From assembly GCF_041505935.1 (NCBI RefSeq), contig NZ_CP140110.1: DNA of 64,000 bases; one strand, given 5' to 3'. The first letter of the stretch is position 1. Each line of letters begins with the position of its first letter. The position numbers were made by a program, and so were the translations under genes. This document shows, piece after piece, positions 24,921 through 32,722 of the stretch. The notes beneath the pieces were generated by a model. The model made no database searches, was not told the DNA's origin, and saw only the letters and a program-made list of their open reading frames with translations. This DNA comes from Fervidobacterium_A thailandense (GTDB taxonomy: Bacteria; Thermotogota; Thermotogae; Thermotogales; Fervidobacteriaceae).

Positions 24921-25661
24921 GTGAAGAAGTTGATCATAAAGAAACGGTATGTGTACATCGACGCACCTTTGAAGATCGAAGTGGAGAAACATTTCGGGAA
25001 AACGGAAGATGAAAACATCGTTTCCTCCAAAGAAAGGGAGCTTATGGAAGTTGTCGCCAAGGCAAACAGGGAAGCGGAGGCAATCGTCTTGGAAGCCAAA
25101 AGGCAGGCTGATGAGATCTTGCAACGGGCCCAGGAGGAATACAATCTGATTCTCAACCAAGCCAACGAACAGGCAAAGCAAATTCTCGAGGGAGCTTTGC
25201 GGGAAAAGGACGCGATGCTCAACGAATTCAATCAACGCTTGTCAAAAGTTCTCGAAGATTTTGACAAGACGCTCGACGATATTTTGCAAGCGTATTCCAC
25301 AAAGCTGTTGCGAATGGTGAGGGCACTGGTTGCAAAGTTTTTGGAAAAAGAAGTTGATCCAGAGCTAACGAAACGCAAATTGGACAAGGTGCTCGTTCAT
25401 CTCGTTAGTGCCACGAAAGTGAAGATTCGAATCAATCCGGAGGATATGAAAATACTCCCTCCCGAACTTCTCCAAGAAATCAGAATGAAGGGATTTGAAA
25501 TCGTTTCCGATCCCACGATCAAAAACGGAGTGATAGCCGAAACTGACATTGGTACGATCGATACTACCCTCGATTTTCAAATGACGATGCTCGATGAGAT
25601 ATTCGAGGAGTTTGCTGGAAATCAATCCCTCGGAGGGGATATTGGTGCACAAAATCAATGA
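24921..25661 (+). CDS. fliH: Flagellar export-apparatus stator protein FliH
   Basis: A 246-residue protein that holds the FliI ATPase and docks it at the flagellar export gate. An N-terminal Ala/Glu/Gln-rich coiled coil (about 45-125, 'ANREAEAIVLEAKRQADEIL') leads into a C-terminal domain with 'LVSATKVKIRINPEDMKIL' and 'DPTIKNGVIAETDIGTIDTTLDFQ', the pattern of FliH/YscL and of the peripheral-stalk subunit E of V-type ATPases. GTG 24921 or TTG 24930 may be the start; the GAGGTGA element (24918-24924) favours TTG by spacing. It overlaps fliI by 17 bases. No fliF or fliG precedes it in this window. Confidence 0.85.
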   Translation: MKKLIIKKRYVYIDAPLKIEVEKHFGKTEDENIVSSKERELMEVVAKANREAEAIVLEAKRQADEILQRAQEEYNLILNQANEQAKQILEGALREKDAMLNEFNQRLSKVLEDFDKTLDDILQAYSTKLLRMVRALVAKFLEKEVDPELTKRKLDKVLVHLVSATKVKIRINPEDMKILPPELLQEIRMKGFEIVSDPTIKNGVIAETDIGTIDTTLDFQMTMLDEIFEEFAGNQSLGGDIGAQNQ

Positions 25662-26973
25662 GCACCTTTCGTTAATGGACTTTTTGGTTAGCAAGGTTGA
25701 AGCCCTCCAACCTTACGATTACATCGGCGAGGTCCAGAAAATCATCGGCTTGACGATAGAATCCCGGGGACCGGACGCAGCACTTGGTGAGTTATGCAAG
25801 ATACTGGTTGGACGGAGGAAGACATTAGCCGAAGTGGTTGGTTTCAAAGAGGACATGACGGTCCTCATGCCACTAGAAGATGTCACAGGTCTAAAAAAGG
25901 GGTGCGAGGTAATCCGCACCGGTCGAACCGTGAGTGTGCCGGTTGGTGAGGATTTGAAAGGTCGGGTTATCGATGCACTGGGACGCCCCATAGATGGACG
26001 TTCACTCACCGCTCGTGACTACCGACAGATAGTAAACGAGGCCCCGAACCCTCTCGTTCGAAAGAGAATCTTAGAACCGCTACCAGTTGGTGTCAGGGCG
26101 ATCGACGGCTTTCTGACACTTGGGAAGGGCCAAAGGATCGGTATCTTCGCGGGAAGTGGGGTTGGAAAGAGTACACTTTTGGGTATGATCGCGAGGAATA
26201 CAACGGCGGATATAAATGTAATTGCGTTGATAGGTGAACGTGGTAGGGAAGTGCGGGAGTTTATGGAAAAGGACCTTGGAGAGGATGGTTTGAAAAGATC
26301 CGTAGTGGTCGTTTCAACTTCCGATCAACCAGCGTTGTTGAGGGTTAAGGCACTTCTCACGGCAACAACGATCGCGGAGTATTTCCGCGACAAAGGTTAC
26401 ACAGTGATGCTGATGGTTGATTCACTGACAAGGTGGGCCATGGCGCAACGCGAAATAGGTTTGGCGATTGGGGAACCTCCAACTACACGTGGATATCCAC
26501 CGAGCGTATTTGCAACGCTGCCGAAGATTCTTGAACGTGCGGGTAATTCCGATAAGGGGAGTATAACCGGTATATACACCGTCTTGGTGGAGGCTGACGA
26601 CTTCAACGAGCCAATATCCGACACGGTGCGCGGAATCGTGGATGGACACATCATTCTGTCACGGAAACTTGCGGAATCGAACCACTATCCGGCGATAGAT
26701 GTGCTCATGAGCATCAGTAGGTTAATGGTCGATATTGTCAAACCTGAGCATCTCAACGCGGCGCGAACTTTGAGAGATTTGATGGCCACTTACAACGATG
26801 CGAAGGACTTGATCGATGTGGGAGCGTATAAAAAAGGGACGAATCCCAAGATCGATAAGGCCATCGAATTGATAGATGAAGTGAACAAATTCTTGCGACA
26901 GGGAATCAGGGAACGTATGTCCTTCGATGACACAATCGAATATTTAATCAGCCTTGCGAGAAAGGCCAGTTAG
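25645..26973 (+). CDS. fliI: Flagellum-specific ATP synthase FliI
   Basis: A 442-residue ATPase that energises export of flagellar proteins and resembles F1-beta. Walker A is 'GIFAGSGVGKSTLLGMIAR', Walker B 'VMLMVDSLTRWAMAQREI'; 'LIGERGREVREFMEKDLG' and 'GEPPTTRGYPPSVFATLPKILER' are FliI/YscN landmarks. The start is GTG 25645 with GGAGGGG at 25632-25638. It sits downstream of and overlaps fliH, so the ATPase and its regulator are coupled. Length is normal. Confidence 0.95.
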   Translation: MHKINEHLSLMDFLVSKVEALQPYDYIGEVQKIIGLTIESRGPDAALGELCKILVGRRKTLAEVVGFKEDMTVLMPLEDVTGLKKGCEVIRTGRTVSVPVGEDLKGRVIDALGRPIDGRSLTARDYRQIVNEAPNPLVRKRILEPLPVGVRAIDGFLTLGKGQRIGIFAGSGVGKSTLLGMIARNTTADINVIALIGERGREVREFMEKDLGEDGLKRSVVVVSTSDQPALLRVKALLTATTIAEYFRDKGYTVMLMVDSLTRWAMAQREIGLAIGEPPTTRGYPPSVFATLPKILERAGNSDKGSITGIYTVLVEADDFNEPISDTVRGIVDGHIILSRKLAESNHYPAIDVLMSISRLMVDIVKPEHLNAARTLRDLMATYNDAKDLIDVGAYKKGTNPKIDKAIELIDEVNKFLRQGIRERMSFDDTIEYLISLARKAS

Positions 26974-26991
26974 TTTAATTAGTTTGAATTT

Positions 26992-27014
26992 AAGGCGGGC
27001 ACGTGCCCGCCTTA
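26992..27014. terminator. Hairpin terminator between fliI and the chemoreceptor gene
   Basis: AAGGCGGGCAC/GTGCCCGCCTT is a perfect 22-base palindrome 18 bases after the fliI stop, with a weak T tail. It lies between convergent genes. Confidence 0.65.
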
Positions 27015-27044
27015 TCTTCTAGTTGACTCAATTAAAGTTCAGCT

Positions 27045-28760
27045 TCAATATTTGAAGACCTCTATTCGCATCTTCAGCTCTCTTAAGGTTTCGGTTACGG
27101 TTGCGAGTTGCTTAGAAATAGATGAGAGTTCCTGTAAGTTGTTTGAGGCACTCTGAACAATCTTTTGGCCGGTTTCCGAAATCATCGAGACGCTGCTGGA
27201 GATTTCCAGTGCACCACTGCGCATCTCTTCGGCACTCGCACTTTGCTCCTCGCTGTGTGCAGCCAGCGTGTCAACGACACCGGTGAGGTTTTTGATGACG
27301 TCATTCAGAAATTCGAAGGTTTCCATGACCGCGTTGTAACCTTGTTCCGTTTGGACTACCTCGGCCTTTAAGTTTCTGACACCTTCGGAAAGCGTTCTCG
27401 AGGACTCTTCGATGGCCAGGATCGTTTTGGAAATCATATCCGTTGAGGCCTTTGTTTGCTCGGCAAGTTTTCTAATTTCATCGGCAACTACCGCAAAGCC
27501 ACGTCCAGCTTCCCCAGCACGTGCCGCTTCGATCGCTGCGTTCAAGGCGAGAAGGTTCGTTTGCTCAGCGATAGCCCTAACTGTTTCGACAATGCTTCCA
27601 ATATTCTTTGTGTTTTCACTCATGATGTTTATGTTTTTCTCGAGGTTTTCGTACTCTCTCAGAAATCCGGCGGTGAGTTCCTTGACCCTCTTCGTCATGT
27701 CAAGCGCTTGGGCGGACTTTTCGCTGACGTTGTTAACACTCCTCATAATGTTTTCGGCAAGTTGTGCCAAACTTTGAGCTTGTGCGGAGAGCTCTTCTAT
27801 GTTCGCGGTGATTTCTTCGATTGAGCTGGTGATGCGTTCCAACTGTAATTGCTGATTCTGGACGTCTTCGACCATCTTGGTAGTTCTTCCTTCGAATTGT
27901 TCGAAATTCTTTCTAACTTCACCAAAAAGGTTTACACTCATGATCGAGGTTTCCGCGGCTTTCGATAGTAACTGCCTCAGTCCGGCGATTGCGTTGTTGA
28001 GGGCTTTTGAGATAATTTTGAACTCGTCGGAACTTTGAGCAATCCACGAGGTTGTGAGGTCACCTTTGGATAGTTTAACAAGCGTTCCCACCAGTTTGGG
28101 AACACCGTTAAGGATCCTTCTTGTGAGGAGTGTTATACCCACAGCAAGGGCTACGTTCAGTATCACCGAGATGAAGACCAGTGTTCTCTGCAAGGAGTAT
28201 TCAACTTCAACGCGTCGGAGTAGAGCTTTTAGCAATATTGGACCGATCCACATGGAGATTGACAAGACACCGAGTACGAGTTTCAGAACGATTGGAATTT
28301 GGATTCTCCTGAACAAATCTTCGTCAAGTTCGTCGGGAGATCTAATCGTGGAGAGCAACCATACGTAGATTACCAGTATGTTGACGTTTATTGCGAGCGC
28401 TCCAGCAAGCCTGAGGATTAGCGTACTCTCTGGCATCGGAGCGATGGCCTTCGATACTATTCCAATCAGTGTTGCTGCGAAAAAGTTCCCCAAAAATACC
28501 AAGAGCGATGTAACGACAGGGACGTTGACGTTCAAGCTATCGAAAACTTTTCTGGCTATGTATTTGCTTGCAAACAAAATGGGAAGTCCGACGGTAACGA
28601 CTGCAAGCGCGTAGCCGAGCAATATGACGTGAATCGGATAGTTTCCAATCCCAGCAAATCCGTAGTAACTTACGAGCAGTGCGAGCGGGTCAACCAGTAG
28701 GATTAGTGCAAGTACTCTTTTTGCTACTTGTGAGGGATAGTACACCTTGAACTGAACCAT
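27045..28760 (-). CDS. Methyl-accepting chemotaxis protein with a six-helix membrane sensor region
   Basis: A 571-residue chemoreceptor. About six hydrophobic segments occupy residues 10-235 with only short loops between them, so there is no usual periplasmic ligand domain. Next come a HAMP linker ('LVKLSKGDLTTSWIAQSSDEF') and a long cytoplasmic coiled coil whose hairpin tip 'EQTNLLALNAAIEAARAGEAGRGFAVVADEIRKLAEQ' is strictly conserved for CheA/CheW contact. The C-terminus has no CheR/CheB-tethering pentapeptide. The start is ATG 28760 behind GTGAGGAG rather than the upstream 28790 codon. The signal sensed is unknown; a membrane-embedded or energy-state signal would fit. Confidence 0.9.
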   Translation of the reverse strand: MVQFKVYYPSQVAKRVLALILLVDPLALLVSYYGFAGIGNYPIHVILLGYALAVVTVGLPILFASKYIARKVFDSLNVNVPVVTSLLVFLGNFFAATLIGIVSKAIAPMPESTLILRLAGALAINVNILVIYVWLLSTIRSPDELDEDLFRRIQIPIVLKLVLGVLSISMWIGPILLKALLRRVEVEYSLQRTLVFISVILNVALAVGITLLTRRILNGVPKLVGTLVKLSKGDLTTSWIAQSSDEFKIISKALNNAIAGLRQLLSKAAETSIMSVNLFGEVRKNFEQFEGRTTKMVEDVQNQQLQLERITSSIEEITANIEELSAQAQSLAQLAENIMRSVNNVSEKSAQALDMTKRVKELTAGFLREYENLEKNINIMSENTKNIGSIVETVRAIAEQTNLLALNAAIEAARAGEAGRGFAVVADEIRKLAEQTKASTDMISKTILAIEESSRTLSEGVRNLKAEVVQTEQGYNAVMETFEFLNDVIKNLTGVVDTLAAHSEEQSASAEEMRSGALEISSSVSMISETGQKIVQSASNNLQELSSISKQLATVTETLRELKMRIEVFKY

Positions 28761-28867
28761 GTTACCACTCTCCTCACTTGTAGTGCTCACACGGTTATTT
28801 TAGCTGAAATCTCGCAATTTTCACGGTGTTTTTTGGTGAACTGAATGAAAAGCGAAGGTTTAGAGTG

Positions 28868-28876
28868 TGATATAAT
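28868..28876 (+). promoter_or_regulatory. Extended -10 promoter element before uvrB
   Basis: TGATATAAT fits TG-n-TATAAT and lies about 60 bases upstream of the uvrB start. It is identical to the element before fliH. No -35 match and no recognisable SOS palindrome beside it. Confidence 0.5.
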
Positions 28877-28936
28877 TTGATTAAGAATGATCATATGAAT
28901 CGCGAATGGGTTTCAACATTTCGGGAGGTTTCCCGC

Positions 28937-30922
28937 ATGCCGTTTGAATTGGTTAGTGAGTACAAGCCTATGGGTGACCAACCGCAAGCGATTGAGAAGC
29001 TCGTTGAGGGCTTACGAAAAGGCTACCGGTTTCAGACTCTTTTGGGTGTGACCGGTAGTGGTAAAACCTTTACCATGGCGAACGTGATAAAGGAAATGAA
29101 CAGGCAAGTACTCGTCATATCTCCGAACAAGACACTTGCAGCTCAGCTCTATTCGGAATTTAAGTCGTTTTTTCCGAACAATAAAGTTGAGTTTTTTATA
29201 AGCTATTACGATTACTATCAACCCGAGGCGTACGTTCCAGCTAAGGATTTGTACATCGAGAAGAGTGCAGATATAAATGAAGTCATAGCACGAATGAGGA
29301 TGAGTGCCATAAAGTCTATCATGACAAGAAGGGACGTAATCGTCGTTGCGAGTGTTTCAGCTATCTACGCATGTGGTGATCCGATGGATTTCGACCAATT
29401 AAACATCAAGCTTGAGGTTGGGCAACAAGTTAATTTGTCAGAGCTGCCGAAAAAACTTGTGAAAATCGGTTACGAGAGGAAAGAAGATGTGGGACTAACT
29501 GGTAGCTTTAGGTTACGTGGAGATACGCTGGAGATCTTCCCCACGTACCAGGACGAGGGCATTCGGATCGAGTTTTTCGGTGACGAGGTCGATCGCATAT
29601 TCACGTTCGATAGGCTCAACCGGACCGTCATCGAGGAACTGGATAGGATAACCATCTATCCGACGAAGGAATTCGTTACGACCGAGGAAAAGATAGCCAG
29701 GGCTGTGAAGACCATAAAACAGGAGCTTGACGAACGCGTTGCCGAACTCAAGGCGATGGGTAAGGAATTGGAGGCACAACGGTTGTACCAGAGAACAATG
29801 AACGATATAGAACTTTTGTCGACACTCGGTTATTGTACAGGAATCGAGAATTATTCAAGGCATTTCGATGGAAGGAAACCTGGGGAGCCACCGTACACTT
29901 TGCTCGATTATTTCGATAAGGATTTCTTGCTCTTCATAGATGAGTCGCACATAACGATTCCCCAGTTGAGAGCCATGTACCATGGTGAGATGTCACGGAA
30001 GAAAAGCCTTGTAGAGTACGGTTTCCGGTTACCGTGTGCGTACGATAACAGGCCGCTCAAGTTTGAAGAGTTCCTTAAGATGGTCAACCAGGTGATTTTT
30101 GTGTCGGCAACACCTGGGCCTTTCGAACTTGAGGTATCCGAACAAATCGTCGAGCAAATCATCAGACCAACAGGACTTGTCGATCCGCTTGTTGAGGTTA
30201 GGCCCACAAGGTACCAGGTGGACGACTTGGTAAAAGAAATCGTGGAAGTGAAGAAACGCGGTGAAAAGGCGTTGGTAACGGTTCTAACAAAGAAGACGGC
30301 GGAAATGTTGGCCGAATATCTTGTGGAATTCAACATCCGCGCTCTCTATTTACACTCCGAACTTGACGCGATCAAGCGTGTGGAGGTGTTAAAGAAGCTA
30401 CGTGCTGGAGAGATAGATGTCGTGGTAGGTGTTAATCTCCTCAGGGAGGGACTGGACCTTCCGGAGGTTTCACTTGTGGCGATTCTCGATGCGGACACCG
30501 AGGGTTTTTTGAGGAGTGAAACCACGCTTATACAGATTATCGGTAGAACGGCACGTAATGAAAATGGTAAGGTGATCATGTACGCCGATAGAGTCACTCC
30601 GGCGATGCAACGCGCAATCGATGAAACTAACAGGCGAAGAAAAATTCAGATGGAATACAACGAAAAGCACGGTATCAAACCAAAAACGATAGTAAAGCCC
30701 ATGATGGAAGACATCTTTGCACCGTTCCGTGATAAAGAAGAGGAGATGTATAAACTGTACGAGGACAGCATATTCCAGCTGAAAGATGCATTAACTCTCG
30801 AGGAATACGCCGCGCTGCTTGAGGAAGAGATGTACAAAGCGGCATCAGAGCTCAGGTACGAGGATGCCGCAAGGTTGAGGGATGAGCTGTTCAAAGTCAG
30901 GCAACAGTTAGCTTCCGGTTAG
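28937..30922 (+). CDS. uvrB: Excinuclease ABC subunit UvrB
   Basis: The damage-verifying helicase-like subunit of nucleotide excision repair, 661 residues. Walker A 'GVTGSGKTFTMANV', the DNA-damage-probing beta-hairpin region 'FISYYDYYQPEAYVPAKDLYIEK', Walker B region 'FLLFIDESHITIPQL', helicase motifs 'LVDPLVEVRPT', 'VVGVNLLREGLDLPEVSLVAILDADTEG' and 'IGRTARNENGKVI', and a C-terminal UVR domain ('ALLEEEMYKAASELRYEDAARLRDEL') are all present. The start is ATG 28937 behind GGGAGG; the longer frame from 28877 begins at the -10 box. The 3' end overlaps the convergent hydrolase gene by 26 bases. Confidence 0.97.
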   Translation: MPFELVSEYKPMGDQPQAIEKLVEGLRKGYRFQTLLGVTGSGKTFTMANVIKEMNRQVLVISPNKTLAAQLYSEFKSFFPNNKVEFFISYYDYYQPEAYVPAKDLYIEKSADINEVIARMRMSAIKSIMTRRDVIVVASVSAIYACGDPMDFDQLNIKLEVGQQVNLSELPKKLVKIGYERKEDVGLTGSFRLRGDTLEIFPTYQDEGIRIEFFGDEVDRIFTFDRLNRTVIEELDRITIYPTKEFVTTEEKIARAVKTIKQELDERVAELKAMGKELEAQRLYQRTMNDIELLSTLGYCTGIENYSRHFDGRKPGEPPYTLLDYFDKDFLLFIDESHITIPQLRAMYHGEMSRKKSLVEYGFRLPCAYDNRPLKFEEFLKMVNQVIFVSATPGPFELEVSEQIVEQIIRPTGLVDPLVEVRPTRYQVDDLVKEIVEVKKRGEKALVTVLTKKTAEMLAEYLVEFNIRALYLHSELDAIKRVEVLKKLRAGEIDVVVGVNLLREGLDLPEVSLVAILDADTEGFLRSETTLIQIIGRTARNENGKVIMYADRVTPAMQRAIDETNRRRKIQMEYNEKHGIKPKTIVKPMMEDIFAPFRDKEEEMYKLYEDSIFQLKDALTLEEYAALLEEEMYKAASELRYEDAARLRDELFKVRQQLASG

Positions 30923-31856
30923 CTAACGCCTCTTCCAAAAACTGTAGGCTTTTACGTAAGATGATCCGTCTGAAGAGGTAAGAACTTTTGTGACCCGATG
31001 GTACGACAAATTTCCTCGCATTCGGCAAGAGTCTAAATAATCCGTTCGAGGCCCGTTGAGGTATTACTTTGTCAAAGACACCTTGGAACATCAGTACGGG
31101 TTGGTTCACAAACTTCGCGTAGGAGATGGGGTCGTAATGAAAACAGGTTGGCTTTAGCAAAAATATTTCGTCGATGGTTTTGAGCGTGTGTACTTTTTTT
31201 CTGCTCTCTTCCCTCAATTTTTTGCACGTATCTTCGTCTTTGCATCCCCATTCGTTACTGTAGAGAGCGTATCCTCGGCGAACCGGTTCAACGTACGGTG
31301 AGTACCAATTTATCCATCTCCAGTCACCGCCGGTGAATGCTAATATGCCGGCTGAGAGGCGTTTATCGAGTGCTAGTGTCATAGTGGCGATCATGCCACC
31401 AAAACTGAACCCCATGATGGCTAACGGAAGTGAGTGAAATCTTCCAGCTTTTTCTTCAGCTTCGATGAGATCAATGGTCCTCCTCACGTCCTTAATTGCC
31501 TGATGGAATCTGATGATACAATGGGCAGGTGAGTGGTGGAAAAACGGTTCCCCACCTTCCCAGTCCGGTTTCCCGCGTTGTAAGTGGTACGGGTGGATAA
31601 GAAAGAACGTCTCTACACCTTGCTCGGCAAATTTTTCGCCGAACCACATGAGGTAGGGTACGTGGCCGTTACCGATACCGTGGAGGAATATTAACCTTGC
31701 CCAGGGTTGAGTGGTGGTGAACCTATAAACGTATACTCTCTTTGATTCCGGGATATCCGGTTCGTAAACCGTGTCAAAGGTTAATACTTCGCCCTTTTCG
31801 AATTTTGAAATGTTCAAGTTAAAAGGAATTTCTTTATCGTATTCGTAGATCTTCAT
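30897..31856 (-). CDS. Alpha/beta-hydrolase, esterase-like
   Basis: A 319-residue protein with an alpha/beta-hydrolase core: oxyanion region 'ARLIFLHGIGNGHVPYLMWF', nucleophile elbow 'LAIMGFSFGGMIATMTLAL' (G-x-S-x-G), acid region 'PVLMFQGVFDKVIPQ' and late His in 'FVVPSGHKSSYLF'. A helical lid ('WEGGEPFFHHSPAHCII') sits after strand 4. No signal peptide, so it is cytoplasmic. Substrate unknown. The start is ATG 31856 behind GGGGGAAGA; the extra upstream codons overlap nothing but lack a ribosome site. It follows the PAP2 gene by 48 bases. Confidence 0.85.
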   Translation of the reverse strand: MKIYEYDKEIPFNLNISKFEKGEVLTFDTVYEPDIPESKRVYVYRFTTTQPWARLIFLHGIGNGHVPYLMWFGEKFAEQGVETFFLIHPYHLQRGKPDWEGGEPFFHHSPAHCIIRFHQAIKDVRRTIDLIEAEEKAGRFHSLPLAIMGFSFGGMIATMTLALDKRLSAGILAFTGGDWRWINWYSPYVEPVRRGYALYSNEWGCKDEDTCKKLREESRKKVHTLKTIDEIFLLKPTCFHYDPISYAKFVNQPVLMFQGVFDKVIPQRASNGLFRLLPNARKFVVPSGHKSSYLFRRIILRKSLQFLEEALANRKLTVA

Positions 31857-31904
31857 ATATTCTTCCCCCTCGGAATTTCGCGGTATTTTGCAGTAGTTCA
31901 CTAT

Positions 31905-32564
31905 CTATTTTTCCGATTGGATGCGATTTGCGATCCACCAACCGAGAACCGAACCGAAGATAACATCCGACAACCAGTGTTCGTCCGACCAAAGTCTCTG
32001 GGTCGAAAGGATTACCGGAACGAAATACCACTGAGCGCCAAAATTTTGAGCAATTGGTGTGAAGATCGTCCAAGAAAGCGAGGCATGACCGGAAGGGAAT
32101 GACTGAAAAGACTTTGAAAATGAGAAGGGGTTAAAAGTTAGTGCACCGATGTTTACGTAAGGTCTTGCTCTTCCAATTATAAACTTCAAAAGCGCGGTTA
32201 CTGTTGAAGTAGCTATAAAGCTTTGAGCAATGGCGCGAGCAACACTTACATCGTAGTAACTTATGAATAGCGATGTACTCGCGGCAAGAATGAAGAAGTG
32301 CTCGAACTCTAGGTGGTCAAGCGATTCAAGGAATTTTAATTTTGGTACATAAAGCCTGACCGTTTCATCTAAAGGAATTACCAAAAGTGGTGCGAGAAAC
32401 GGCAGATAGTCCGTTGCGTTAGACGAGTGGAACAAACTAGTGGTGTTATTCGATATTTTCGGCATTTGGTCCTGTTGAGAGTTGGGAGTTGTAATGTCAA
32501 AAGCGAACGAAAATATGAGAACGAGTACCAAAATAGGTAAAAGAAAATATTTTCTCACATTCAC
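31905..32564 (-). CDS. PAP2-family membrane phosphatase
   Basis: A 219-residue protein with an N-terminal signal/anchor and several membrane segments. The tripartite acid-phosphatase motif is complete: 'KFIIGRARPY' (K-x6-R-P type), 'FPSGHAS' (P-S-G-H) and 'WSDEHWLSDVIFG' (S-R-x5-H-x3-D type, with the His and Asp). Such enzymes dephosphorylate lipid phosphates such as phosphatidate or undecaprenyl pyrophosphate at the outer face of the membrane, so this could back up UppP. It is divergent from metH and probably co-transcribed with the following hydrolase. Confidence 0.88.
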   Translation of the reverse strand: MNVRKYFLLPILVLVLIFSFAFDITTPNSQQDQMPKISNNTTSLFHSSNATDYLPFLAPLLVIPLDETVRLYVPKLKFLESLDHLEFEHFFILAASTSLFISYYDVSVARAIAQSFIATSTVTALLKFIIGRARPYVNIGALTFNPFSFSKSFQSFPSGHASLSWTIFTPIAQNFGAQWYFVPVILSTQRLWSDEHWLSDVIFGSVLGWWIANRIQSEK

Positions 32565-32576
32565 ACCCCCAAGATT

Positions 32577-32604
32577 ATTATATGACTCTCCAGAAGAATT
32601 TCAA
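32577..32604 (-). promoter_or_regulatory. Promoter candidate for the PAP2-hydrolase unit
   Basis: On the minus strand TTGAAA (32604-32599), 16 bases, TATAAT (32582-32577), about 13 bases upstream of the PAP2 start. Both hexamers are strong. Confidence 0.65.
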
Positions 32605-32640
32605 CACTTGGTTAGGGTAATCCACCGTGGCGACAACTCC

Positions 32641-32669
32641 TTGAAATTGAGGCCACACTGTTGTATATT
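32641..32669 (+). promoter_or_regulatory. Promoter candidate for metH
   Basis: TTGAAA (32641-32646), 17 bases, TATATT (32664-32669). It is divergent from the PAP2 promoter. The short leader before metH is too small for a cobalamin or SAM riboswitch. Confidence 0.62.
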
Positions 32670-32722
32670 TATTTTAAAGCTTGATCCAGGAATCAGAAAA
32701 TTACAGATGGAGGCGATCAGCG

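Noticed and set aside
28800..28936. SOS box upstream of uvrB
   Set aside because: No clear inverted GAAC-n4-GTTC type or other palindrome is present near the -10 element.
32605..32722. Possible cobalamin or SAM riboswitch before metH
   Set aside because: Only about 50 bases lie between the promoter and the start codon, and no B12 box or SAM-I core sequence is visible.
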